The translations under genes and the position numbers were made by a program. This document shows, piece by piece, positions 1-4,569 of a DNA stretch of 5,303 bases (positions are counted from its first letter, which is position 1; every line of letters starts with the position of its first letter). Source of the stretch: Thermococcus sp. (lineage in GTDB: Archaea; Methanobacteriota_B; Thermococci; Thermococcales; Thermococcaceae). The notes below the pieces were generated by a model that was given only the letters and a program-made list of their open reading frames with translations, made no database searches and was not told the DNA's origin. The DNA lies in contig JALSNG010000010.1 in the NCBI GenBank assembly GCA_026987155.1, positions 1 through 5,303 on the forward strand, written 5' to 3'.

Positions 1-114
1 GCTTTCGTGTATCTTCAGCCCGTAGTCGATGATCCCGTAAACGTCTTTTTCCTCAATCTCCTCCCCTTCAACCTTTCCCTCGTCCAGTTTGAGATGTAAG
101 CTTGTGAACCTCAT
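1..114 (-). CDS. gor: Tungsten aldehyde oxidoreductase family, probable GAPOR, N-terminal fragment
   Basis: The gene runs off the left edge, so only about 38 codons are visible, from MRFTSLHLKLDEGKVEG to the segment DVYGIIDYGLKIHES. This resembles, from memory, the start of Pyrococcus glyceraldehyde-3-phosphate:ferredoxin oxidoreductase, which opens with a similar strand and an (I/V)DYG motif. GAPOR is a cytosolic tungstopterin enzyme that oxidises glyceraldehyde-3-phosphate to 3-phosphoglycerate and reduces ferredoxin, replacing GAPDH/PGK in Thermococcales glycolysis. The tungstopterin and iron-sulfur residues lie outside the window. The ATG at 114 is supported by GGAGGG at 126-121, 6 nt upstream. 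The neighbouring fbp gene and the glycolytic motif over the predicted transcription start fit a glycolytic gene. Another member of the AOR family is the main alternative. Confidence 0.72.
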   Translation of the reverse strand, partial: MRFTSLHLKLDEGKVEGEEIEEKDVYGIIDYGLKIHES

Positions 115-120
115 GGGTAT

Positions 121-126
121 CCCTCC
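121..126 (-). promoter_or_regulatory. Ribosome binding site of gor
   Basis: GGAGGG on the minus strand, separated by 6 nt from the ATG at 114, matches the anti-Shine-Dalgarno end of archaeal 16S rRNA. It decides the start of the truncated gene. Confidence 0.7.
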
Positions 127-130
127 GGTG

Positions 131-147
131 TATCACTCCAAGTGTTG
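131..147 (-). promoter_or_regulatory. Thermococcales Glycolytic Motif, gor operator
   Basis: On the minus strand the sequence is CAACAC-N5-GTGATA. One half-site is perfect and the other matches 4 of 6 positions of the consensus TATCAC-N5-GTGATA. In Thermococcales this motif is bound by the TrmB-family regulator Tgr (TrmBL1). It lies downstream of the TATA box at 162-169 and spans the predicted transcription start near 140, the position known for glycolytic genes that are repressed when sugar is absent. The imperfect half makes it weaker than the fbp copy, but its location is right. Confidence 0.65.
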
Positions 148-161
148 AGTGGATGGAAAAC

Positions 162-176
162 GTATTTAAGGTTTTC
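162..176 (-). promoter_or_regulatory. TATA box and BRE of gor
   Basis: On the minus strand a purine-rich GAAAAC (176-171, BRE-like) precedes TTAAATAC (169-162). The centre is about 25 bp from position 140, giving a predicted leader of about 26 nt that includes the ribosome site. The gap between fbp and gor (115-248) therefore carries a separate promoter, so gor need not depend on read-through from fbp. Confidence 0.6.
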
Positions 177-232
177 TGAAGTGGCTACTTTTAAAGAAGG
201 GTTGGTGTCTTTGAAACGCTCACTGAAATCGG

Positions 233-237
233 AAAAA
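233..237 (-). terminator. Possible T-run terminator after fbp
   Basis: The minus strand reads CTTTTTCC about 11-16 nt past the fbp stop codon, preceded by the T-rich TTCTTTAAT. Archaeal intrinsic termination relies on short oligo-T tracts with no required hairpin. The tract is short, so this is tentative. Confidence 0.35.
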
Positions 238-248
238 GATTAAAGAAC

Positions 249-1376
249 TCAGTCGATGTCTTCAAAGCGCTCCTCAAGCTTTTTAAGAACGCCTGGAAGA
301 GTAGTGTACTCCATCTCCTCAAGAGGGAGCCTGTGCGGCTCGAACGGCCCGTGCCTTCTGATGTACTCAGTTATCTCGAGGGCTTTCTGGCGAGCGTAGT
401 CAAAGGCAGGGTCGTCGAACAGGTCAACAGGCCCCACGAGTTTTCCTTCTGGACTTATCTGCCAGCCAAGGGCAACGACGCGCGGTGGACCGTCGAAACG
501 TGTGGGGTTAGCCTGGTGCATTGGAACCGGCATTATCGGGCCGTTGTGGGAACCGCGCATCCAGCCGCTGACCAGGTGTGGAAATGCAAATGGTTCGAGA
601 ACTTCCCCAAGGGCTGGAAGGCCGCTCTGAGCCCTGACTATAGCCACTGGGTCGTCCTTGCCGACGTATTCGCCGGCTATCTCAAAGAGCTTTTCTGTAG
701 AGACAACAGCCACTGGTTCGTCACTGCTTATCGGATGACCATCCTTGGGAAATACCCTCTTTATCACGTACCTGCTCTTTGCTCCGATGAGGGCTAAGAG
801 GTCGTAGAGCTCCTCAGGAGTGTTGAGGATTACACGTTTGTGCTTGAGTATATCCCACACTTCAAAGCGGAAACCTGCGTGCATCTTAGGGTCAATTACG
901 AGGCCTGCTGTGTTGAAGGGGTCTGCGAACATCCTGAATATGGGGAGGTTGAAGGCTCCCGGTTCCGTCTTGTCCATGTGGAAGGTAACCACCGGCTCGC
1001 TCTTCCTCAGCGTTATCTCCATCTCTGCCACACCGGGCCCCATTCCTCGGACGTTACCGCTGAATGCATCCTTAAGGAGATCCTGACCCGCACCGTAGAG
1101 ACCAAGCTTCTTAGCTATCTTCGTGGCCTCCTCAAAGGCCGTCCAGGCTAATCCATGAATATCTTCGCTGTCAACCCCCCTCCTGTGGGTCATAATGAGC
1201 TGCAGGTCATCTCCAGCCTGGGCAACGTAGAAGTCGATTATTGCCCCCTCTTCCCTCGCCCTGCTGAGAACTTCCTCGGCTCTCTCTATTAGCTGGGGAT
1301 GTACCCTCGAATGTCCAGGCCACCCGCCTATGTCGGCCTTGATTACGCTAATCGTTATCTTCTCTCCTATGGCCAT
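249..1376 (-). CDS. fbp: Fructose-1,6-bisphosphatase, archaeal type V (FBP aldolase/phosphatase)
   Basis: This is the cytosolic gluconeogenic enzyme that hydrolyses fructose-1,6-bisphosphate to fructose-6-phosphate. The family is bifunctional and can also condense triose phosphates through a Schiff-base lysine. The 375 residues equal the usual Thermococcales length. By alignment from memory with the Sulfolobus enzyme, expected metal and phosphate ligands are all present: D15, H22 (in DIGGWPGH), D56 and D57 (GDD), Q98 and D135-K136 (DKTEPGAFN). Y237, K240, D241 and D242 (YVGKDDP) correspond to the catalytic tyrosine, Schiff-base lysine and aspartates. An in-frame GTG at 1430 would add 18 residues, but it lies upstream of the TATA box and inside the glycolytic motif, so the ATG at 1376 is the start. 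The gene has its own Tgr-type promoter and precedes gor on the same strand by 134 bp. Confidence 0.96.
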   Translation of the reverse strand: MAIGEKITISVIKADIGGWPGHSRVHPQLIERAEEVLSRAREEGAIIDFYVAQAGDDLQLIMTHRRGVDSEDIHGLAWTAFEEATKIAKKLGLYGAGQDLLKDAFSGNVRGMGPGVAEMEITLRKSEPVVTFHMDKTEPGAFNLPIFRMFADPFNTAGLVIDPKMHAGFRFEVWDILKHKRVILNTPEELYDLLALIGAKSRYVIKRVFPKDGHPISSDEPVAVVSTEKLFEIAGEYVGKDDPVAIVRAQSGLPALGEVLEPFAFPHLVSGWMRGSHNGPIMPVPMHQANPTRFDGPPRVVALGWQISPEGKLVGPVDLFDDPAFDYARQKALEITEYIRRHGPFEPHRLPLEEMEYTTLPGVLKKLEERFEDID

Positions 1377-1408
1377 GGCAACCACCCGAGAAGAATAGGT
1401 TCTTTTAT

Positions 1409-1418
1409 GCTTATAAAA
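1409..1418 (-). promoter_or_regulatory. TATA box of fbp
   Basis: TTTTATAAGC on the minus strand, with TTAACG immediately upstream in the BRE position. Transcription should begin near 1388, giving a leader of about 12 nt that contains GGGTGGT as a weak ribosome site before the ATG at 1376. This placement rules out the upstream GTG at 1430 as a start. Confidence 0.75.
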
Positions 1419-1424
1419 CGTTAA

Positions 1425-1441
1425 TATCACCGTAGATGATA
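1425..1441 (-). promoter_or_regulatory. Thermococcales Glycolytic Motif, fbp activator site
   Basis: Read on the minus strand this is TATCAT-N5-GTGATA, 11 of 12 positions of the Tgr/TrmBL1 consensus TATCAC-N5-GTGATA. It sits directly upstream of the BRE/TATA element with a 6-bp gap, the arrangement known for gluconeogenic genes that Tgr activates when sugars are scarce. Together with the downstream-placed copy at gor, it predicts opposite responses of the two genes to the same regulator. Confidence 0.85.
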
Positions 1442-1459
1442 CTGTATGGAACAGAAGGT

Positions 1460-1464
1460 AAAAA
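1460..1464 (-). terminator. Possible T-run terminator of the 78-codon gene
   Basis: The minus strand reads ATATTTTTACC, 12-16 nt past the stop codon at 1476-1478 and before the fbp activator site. Five consecutive T residues are a plausible archaeal oligo-T terminator that would shield the fbp promoter from read-through. This is weak evidence. Confidence 0.4.
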
Positions 1465-1475
1465 TATGAAACTTT

Positions 1476-1712
1476 TCATTCGCATATATCCGTCCAGCCG
1501 AATTCTTCCTTGACAACCTTAATGAGCTTTTTGAGTTCTTCCTTCTTGATGTTCACGCTTGAGCTTGCTCCCACAAGCGCTATTATCCCATGGACTTCCT
1601 CCTGAACCTGTATTACGTCGTCGGATACTTTTACAATCCTGAGCTCCCTCCGAGCGGTTTCGCCTTCTCCTATGTAGAACTTGTCGTGTCCAATCCTCAC
1701 GGGCTCCTCCAT
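1476..1712 (-). CDS. Conserved-looking small protein of unknown function, 78 aa
   Basis: I do not recognise the family. The protein has 78 residues and no signal peptide or membrane segment. It begins MEEPVRIGHDKFYIGEGE, has a strand-rich middle (RELRIVKVSDDVIQVQEEV, then GIIALVGASSSVNI), and ends in a charged helix (EELKKLIKVVKEEFGW) with a lone C-terminal cysteine, suggesting a compact alpha/beta or beta/helix cytosolic protein. The start is the ATG at 1712 because GAGGTG (1724-1719) is a near-perfect ribosome site 6 nt upstream. The in-frame GTG at 1721 is part of that site. A TATA-like element near 1746-1755 gives it a promoter. It is divergent from the ACT-domain regulator and could be under its control, which is inference from position only. 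Confidence 0.85.
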   Translation of the reverse strand: MEEPVRIGHDKFYIGEGETARRELRIVKVSDDVIQVQEEVHGIIALVGASSSVNIKKEELKKLIKVVKEEFGWTDICE

Positions 1713-1718
1713 TGGACC

Positions 1719-1724
1719 CACCTC
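1719..1724 (-). promoter_or_regulatory. Ribosome binding site that decides the start at 1712
   Basis: GAGGTG on the minus strand lies 6 nt before the ATG. It contains the GTG that would otherwise be taken as the start of a longer 81-codon reading. Confidence 0.75.
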
Positions 1725-1745
1725 GTTAATTTTTTGTGTGTCAAA

Positions 1746-1755
1746 GTTAATAAAA
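1746..1755 (-). promoter_or_regulatory. TATA-like element of the 78-codon gene
   Basis: TTTTATTAAC on the minus strand, preceded by GGAAG, is centred about 38 bp from the ATG at 1712. Transcription is predicted near 1725, giving a short leader that starts at the ribosome site. Confidence 0.5.
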
Positions 1756-1766
1756 CTTCCGGGGGG

Positions 1767-1780
1767 GAAAGATTTAAATA
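1767..1780 (+). promoter_or_regulatory. BRE and TATA box of the ACT-domain regulator gene
   Basis: GAAAGA (1767-1772) followed by TTTAAATA (1773-1780) is a strong archaeal BRE/TATA pair. It is centred about 26 bp before a predicted start near 1802. The leader then carries GAGGTGA (1806-1812), 6 nt before the ATG at 1819. Confidence 0.7.
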
Positions 1781-1818
1781 TCCATTCCTACCCACATATG
1801 AGTAAGAGGTGAACAAAG

Positions 1819-2412
1819 ATGATGCTCATACTGGAGGCCTATTTCAAAAATTACCCTGCAAGGAGGAAGGTGGCGGAGTTCCTCTTTGAAAACGGACTCA
1901 GCGTCAAGAATGGAAAGATATACCTCAAGGAGGTGGAGGTCCCTATAAGCGAGCTTGCACGGGTTATAGGGGTTAACAGGAAGATAGTCTACCACACCAT
2001 TGACTACATCGAGAAGACATACCCTCTAAAACTCATATTCGAGCGCCTAAACCCGCTGCCCAGCTTGATAGACGTCGCCCCGCTGATGGGGTGGGAGGTT
2101 CTTGAGATAGAGCTTGAAAAGGAGACCTACCTGGAGAGCTTTTCGAGAATACTCTCCATGCTCTCCGACAACAGGGTTCCAGTGATGGAAGTTTTCAGCA
2201 GGAACCTCCGGGAGGAGCCAAGCAAGCTTTACGTGGTCATAGACGGCGTCCTTCCGGTGGAAGTCTTCGCCAAGCTCAAGAAGATTTCAGGTTTCCAGAA
2301 GCTCATACTCCATACGCCAGAGAAGAACAAAGAAAAGATCGTCTGCAATTACTGTGAGGTCAAGTACTGTCCAAAGAGGATACTCCTCGATAGGATGGCC
2401 GTTAGCCCGTGA
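1819..2412 (+). CDS. Predicted HTH plus ACT-domain transcriptional regulator
   Basis: The 197-residue protein has an N-terminal winged-helix-like region (about 1-70), with a helix-turn-helix candidate at 41-65 (VPISELARVIGVNRKIVYHT). An ACT-like alpha/beta domain follows at about 93-166 (EVLEIELE, SFSRILSMLSDNRV, KLYVVIDG, VFAKLKKI, QKLILHT). It best fits the archaeal group described as predicted regulators of amino acid metabolism with an ACT domain (COG2150-like), where a small metabolite bound by ACT would tune DNA binding. The effector and targets are unknown. The C-terminus carries C176-x2-C179-x4-C184 (CNYCEVKYC), a possible metal or redox site. The ATG at 1819 has GAGGTGA 6 nt upstream; a second ATG follows directly at 1822. 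The 3' end overlaps the convergent acylphosphatase gene by 11 bp. The family assignment is inferred from the fold pattern. Confidence 0.82.
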   Translation: MMLILEAYFKNYPARRKVAEFLFENGLSVKNGKIYLKEVEVPISELARVIGVNRKIVYHTIDYIEKTYPLKLIFERLNPLPSLIDVAPLMGWEVLEIELEKETYLESFSRILSMLSDNRVPVMEVFSRNLREEPSKLYVVIDGVLPVEVFAKLKKISGFQKLILHTPEKNKEKIVCNYCEVKYCPKRILLDRMAVSP

Positions 2413-2677
2413 CTGAAAATCCCCGAAGCCCTTCCGGCTCCTCCCACTCAACCTCGACCCTCGTGACCCTGGCCAGAGGGGGACCCTGCTGGGCCCACCC
2501 GATTAGGGCCTCAACCCTCTCCTCTTCTCCTTCGATAACGGCCTCAACGGTGCCATCGGGCAGGTTTCTCACCCAGCCGTTGACGCCGAGCTTTCTCGCT
2601 TCCCTTTGCATGCTCCAGCGGAAACCGACTCCCTGAACTCGTCCGTAGATTCTAATGTGTGCCCTAACCCTCCTCAT
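2402..2677 (-). CDS. acyP: Acylphosphatase
   Basis: This small cytosolic enzyme hydrolyses acyl phosphates such as 1,3-bisphosphoglycerate or carbamoyl phosphate to the carboxylate and phosphate. The 91-residue length equals that of the Pyrococcus enzyme. The family signature GRVQGVGFRW (12-21) carries the phosphate-binding loop and catalytic R20. GWVRNLPDGTVE (34-45) carries N38, the residue that orients the nucleophilic water. The C-terminal GFSVTG is the typical closing strand. The only upstream ATG is at 2677. The ribosome site is weak (GGGA at 2687-2684), and a TATA-like CTTAAATC near 2709-2716 implies a leader of about 10 nt. The stop lies within the end of the convergent regulator gene. 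The gene is divergent from cutA with only 68 bp between starts. Confidence 0.96.
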   Translation of the reverse strand: MRRVRAHIRIYGRVQGVGFRWSMQREARKLGVNGWVRNLPDGTVEAVIEGEEERVEALIGWAQQGPPLARVTRVEVEWEEPEGLRGFSVTG

Positions 2678-2708
2678 GCACCATCCCGTTTCGGTTTCTC
2701 CGCAAGGG

Positions 2709-2717
2709 ATTTAAGTT
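2709..2717. promoter_or_regulatory. Near-symmetric TATA element shared by acyP and cutA
   Basis: ATTTAAGTT reads TTTAAG on the plus strand and CTTAAAT on the minus strand. It lies about 25 bp from plausible transcription starts on both sides: near 2738 for cutA and near 2688 for acyP. No second AT-rich element is visible in the 68-bp spacer, so one box may serve both genes. This is inference from spacing. Confidence 0.5.
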
Positions 2718-2734
2718 TTACCTGCCTACCCAAT

Positions 2735-2740
2735 AGGGGG
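2735..2740 (+). promoter_or_regulatory. Ribosome binding site of cutA
   Basis: AGGGGG lies 5 nt before the ATG at 2746. A competing GGAGG at 2748-2752 could serve an ATG at 2758, but that start would remove the first residues of the beta strand AIMVYTTF. Confidence 0.5.
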
Positions 2741-2745
2741 TAAAC

Positions 2746-3057
2746 ATGGAGGCAATAATGGTTTACACAACTTTCCCTGATTGGGAGAGCGCCAAGATGG
2801 TCGTTAGGAAGCTCCTTGAGAGAAAGCTTATAGTCTGCGCCAACTTGAGGGAGCACGAGTCCCTCTACTGGTGGGAGGGCAGTATTGAGGAAGGGAAAGA
2901 AGTGGGTGTCATAATGAAGACAGACGTTGCCAAGTGGAAAGCCGTGAGGGAAGCCGTAAAGGAACTGCACCCGTACAAGATCCCCATGATAGCGAGGATA
3001 GACCTGGATAAACTGAACAGGGAGTACTCCGAATGGATGGAGGAAGTTCTCGGATGA
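2746..3057 (+). CDS. cutA: CutA1 divalent-cation tolerance protein
   Basis: CutA1 is a small, extremely heat-stable trimeric protein with a ferredoxin-like fold. It was linked to copper and other divalent-cation tolerance in bacteria, but its role in archaea is unsettled. The 103 residues match the family length (102 in P. horikoshii). Recognisable segments are VYTTFPDWESA (6-16), the conserved CAN (31-33), YWWEG (41-45), VGVIMKT (53-59) and HPYKIP (75-80), in place of the more usual HPYxxP variants such as HPYDVP. The ATG at 2746 has AGGGGG 5 nt upstream. The stop codon overlaps the start of the DUF99 gene as ATGA, so the two are one translationally coupled operon driven by the promoter at 2709-2717. 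Confidence 0.95.
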   Translation: MEAIMVYTTFPDWESAKMVVRKLLERKLIVCANLREHESLYWWEGSIEEGKEVGVIMKTDVAKWKAVREAVKELHPYKIPMIARIDLDKLNREYSEWMEEVLG

Positions 3058-3641
3058 TACGGAAGGTGAAACGCGAGATAAGGGTTGTGGGCTTCGATGA
3101 CGGGACTTTTTCTTTCTCCTCGAAGGGTGGGGATCAAAAAACCATCCTCATTGGGGTGATCATGAAGGGCTCCTCTGAGGTGGTGGGGGTTCTCTCAAGA
3201 TGGATAACCGTTGACGGGAGCGATGTTACAGATGCGATGGTGGATTCAATCAACTCTTCCAGGTTCGGGGATTTGAGGGTGATCCTGCTGAAGGGCATAA
3301 CCTACGCCGGCTTCAACATCGTCGACTTGGAGAAGCTCCATCGGGAAACGGGGTTGCCTGTGATAGTGCTCATCAGAAAGAGGCCCAACTTGGGGGCAAT
3401 GGAGAGGGCCCTTAGAATGCATTTTCCCGATTGGGAGGAAAAGGTGAGCCTCCTCAGGAAGGTGCCCCCCTTATTGGAGGCTATTCCCGGAAAGCTCTAC
3501 GTTCAGACGTTGGGACTTGAGCCCAAGACCGCCCTTGAAATAGTTGGGGTTACAACGAGGAGGGGGTTTATCCCGGAACCGCTTAGGCTGGCACACATGA
3601 TAGCGAGCGCCGTCATGAGCGGCGAGAGTAAGAGGGAGTAG
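3054..3641 (+). CDS. DUF99 / UPF0215 family protein, endonuclease V-like fold
   Basis: The family (COG1628) is archaeal and structurally related to endonuclease V; no activity is established for it to my knowledge. The 195 residues fit the family length. Visible blocks are VVGFDDG (11-17) with D15/D16 at the position of the first EndoV-type acidic residue, RVILLKGITYAGFNIVD (75-91) ending in D91, LPVIVLIRKRP (101-111) and the C-terminal PEPLRLAHMIASA (174-186). Whether enough acidic residues remain for a nuclease is unclear. The start is the ATG at 3054, overlapping the cutA stop as ATGA with GGAGG (3039-3043) 10 nt upstream. An in-frame ATG at 3033 lies before that ribosome site inside cutA and is rejected. 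The stop TAG abuts the TATA box of the guide RNA. Confidence 0.9.
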   Translation: MIRKVKREIRVVGFDDGTFSFSSKGGDQKTILIGVIMKGSSEVVGVLSRWITVDGSDVTDAMVDSINSSRFGDLRVILLKGITYAGFNIVDLEKLHRETGLPVIVLIRKRPNLGAMERALRMHFPDWEEKVSLLRKVPPLLEAIPGKLYVQTLGLEPKTALEIVGVTTRRGFIPEPLRLAHMIASAVMSGESKRE

Positions 3642-3650
3642 TTTTATAAG
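3642..3650 (+). promoter_or_regulatory. TATA box of the C/D box RNA
   Basis: TTTTATAAG starts immediately after the DUF99 stop codon. Its centre is about 25 bp from 3672, where the terminal stem of the guide RNA begins, exactly the archaeal TATA-to-start spacing. A second AT-rich stretch at 3657-3666 (AAATTTAAAA) is too close to the RNA to place its 5' end. Confidence 0.6.
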
Positions 3651-3671
3651 GCGCAGAAATTTAAAAGAAAC

Positions 3672-3733
3672 GACCGATGATGGCAACAGGGTAGCTACCG
3701 AACTTGATGTGGAAGCCGTTCCAGTCTGAGGTC
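3672..3733 (+). ncRNA. C/D box guide RNA (2'-O-methylation sRNA)
   Basis: About 62 nt with all four boxes in order: C box ATGATGG (3677-3683, consensus RTGATGA with one change), D' box CCGA (3698-3701), C' box TTGATGT (3704-3710) and D box CTGA (3726-3729). Flanking GACC (3672-3675) pairs with GGTC (3730-3733). This leaves a three-nucleotide GAT loop, then G3679-A3729 and A3680-G3728 sheared pairs, U-U and G-C, a textbook kink-turn for L7Ae. Guides are CAACAGGGTAGCTA before D' and GGAAGCCGTTCCAGT before D. The family directs fibrillarin to methylate the nucleotide paired five positions upstream of D or D'. It has its own TATA box and lies in the gap between DUF99 and the convergent usp gene, overlapping the usp stop codon by 2 nt. 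Confidence 0.78.
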
Positions 3734-4568
3734 AATCGCATGGAACAAGCAGTACCGGGACTTTTGAATCTCTTATGACTCTCTCTGCAGTGCTCCCTAA
3801 TATCAGGTCTCTGATGAAGCTTCTTCCTTTCTTCCCGATGACTATTAGCGTGGCCCCCTTTGAGAGTGCCATTCCTATTATGGCCTGACTGGCACTTCCC
3901 ACAAGGACCTCCTTTTCAGCCTTTACCCCCAGGCCTTTGGCCGTTTTTTCGAGGTTCTTCTTGGCCACACTTATGTTATGTTCAAGCTCCTCTATCTTTC
4001 CGTAATCTATCGAGTGGAGGAGGATGGCACTATCAACATCTTTCCGGAACTCCTTTACCGTTTTGATAATCTTGACCGAGCATTTGGAAAAGTCCAGGGC
4101 TATCAGTGGTCTCGAGAATATCCTTCCGCAGTCGGTTGGGGGTTCTATCTTGTCTCCCTCTTTCCCGTACTTCAGGAGCAGTATGGGCCGTTGTGTGGTT
4201 CTTGCCAGGTTTGAAGCAGTGCTTCCAAGGAACATCCTTCGCCAGACGTTCTCGCCGGCGCTTGGAATCACTATGAGGTCCACGCCCTCTTTCTCGGCAA
4301 TCTCCGCGATCTCCATCGAGGGGAGGCCTATGGTAACAACGGGTTTCACATCTGCGCCTCTCTTTTCGAGCTTCCTTGCCAGTTTCTCCAGCTTCTCGCG
4401 GTAAACCTCTTCGAGCTCAAAGGCTTCGAACTCAGCGACCGTTATGTCGATAACGTGGAGGAGGTGAATTTCCTCTATTCCCCTCTTGATGATTTCTGGG
4501 ATACAGTGTTCCAGGGCGTGGAGTGATACATCTGAAAAGTCAGTGGGATACAAGATTTTCTCGAACAT
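3732..4568 (-). CDS. Universal stress protein, tandem UspA domains
   Basis: Cytosolic nucleotide-binding protein of the UspA family, 278 residues with two fused UspA domains: about 1-135 (FEKILYPTDFSD to RPILLLK) and 150-278 (SRPLIALDFSKCS to VPVLLVPCD). The second domain has a complete ATP-binding motif G245-x2-G248-x9-G258-S259. In the first, the leading glycine is replaced by P102 (PSAG then x9 then G115-S116), so ATP binding there may be weakened. Most UspA proteins have one domain of about 140 residues, and tandem forms are common in archaea. The ATG at 4568 is chosen because GGGGTG (4580-4575) lies 6 nt upstream; the GTG at 4577 is part of that site. A 6-bp inverted repeat surrounds the ribosome site. 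The gene is divergent from gcvT. Confidence 0.93.
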   Translation of the reverse strand: MFEKILYPTDFSDVSLHALEHCIPEIIKRGIEEIHLLHVIDITVAEFEAFELEEVYREKLEKLARKLEKRGADVKPVVTIGLPSMEIAEIAEKEGVDLIVIPSAGENVWRRMFLGSTASNLARTTQRPILLLKYGKEGDKIEPPTDCGRIFSRPLIALDFSKCSVKIIKTVKEFRKDVDSAILLHSIDYGKIEELEHNISVAKKNLEKTAKGLGVKAEKEVLVGSASQAIIGMALSKGATLIVIGKKGRSFIRDLILGSTAERVIRDSKVPVLLVPCD

Positions 4569-4569
4569 C

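Noticed and set aside
178..248. Small RNA or extra gene in the gor-fbp gap (CTTTTAAAG at 189-197, CTGA at 220-230)
   Set aside because: A TATA-like palindrome and a CTGA exist, but there is no C box, stem or coding frame with a ribosome site. I see nothing convincing there beyond the gor promoter and the T-run.
333..1151. Three long plus-strand open frames (88 to 154 codons) opposite fbp
   Set aside because: They are antisense to a strongly conserved enzyme, lack ribosome sites and TATA boxes, and their translations are rich in Cys, Trp and His with no recognisable domain.
1377..1430. 18-residue N-terminal extension of fbp from a GTG at 1430
   Set aside because: The GTG lies in the Tgr motif, upstream of the TATA box, so it would not be in the mRNA. 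The ATG at 1376 gives the normal 375 residues.
1425..1470. ATGATA followed by CTG as a C/D RNA remnant near the fbp promoter
   Set aside because: The sequence is explained by the TGM palindrome. The other boxes are missing.
1816..1822. GATGATGC as a C box of another C/D RNA
   Set aside because: It is simply the tandem ATG start of the regulator. No D, D' or C' boxes or closing stem follow at the right distance.
1590..1995. Antisense frames over the small unknown gene and the regulator start (71 and 73 codons)
   Set aside because: They cross the divergent promoter region or run antisense to supported genes and show no ribosome site.
2409..2970. Frames opposite acyP (75 codons) and opposite cutA (98 codons)
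   Set aside because: Low-complexity Ser/Thr/Pro translation in the first and no domain in either. Both are shadows of well-recognised genes.
2865..3137. 90-codon minus-strand frame across the cutA-DUF99 junction
   Set aside because: Antisense to two coupled genes, no promoter or ribosome site.
3860..4404. Three plus-strand frames opposite usp (68 to 126 codons)
   Set aside because: Antisense to a protein with clear UspA motifs. The translations look like shadows (Ser/Phe/Pro rich).
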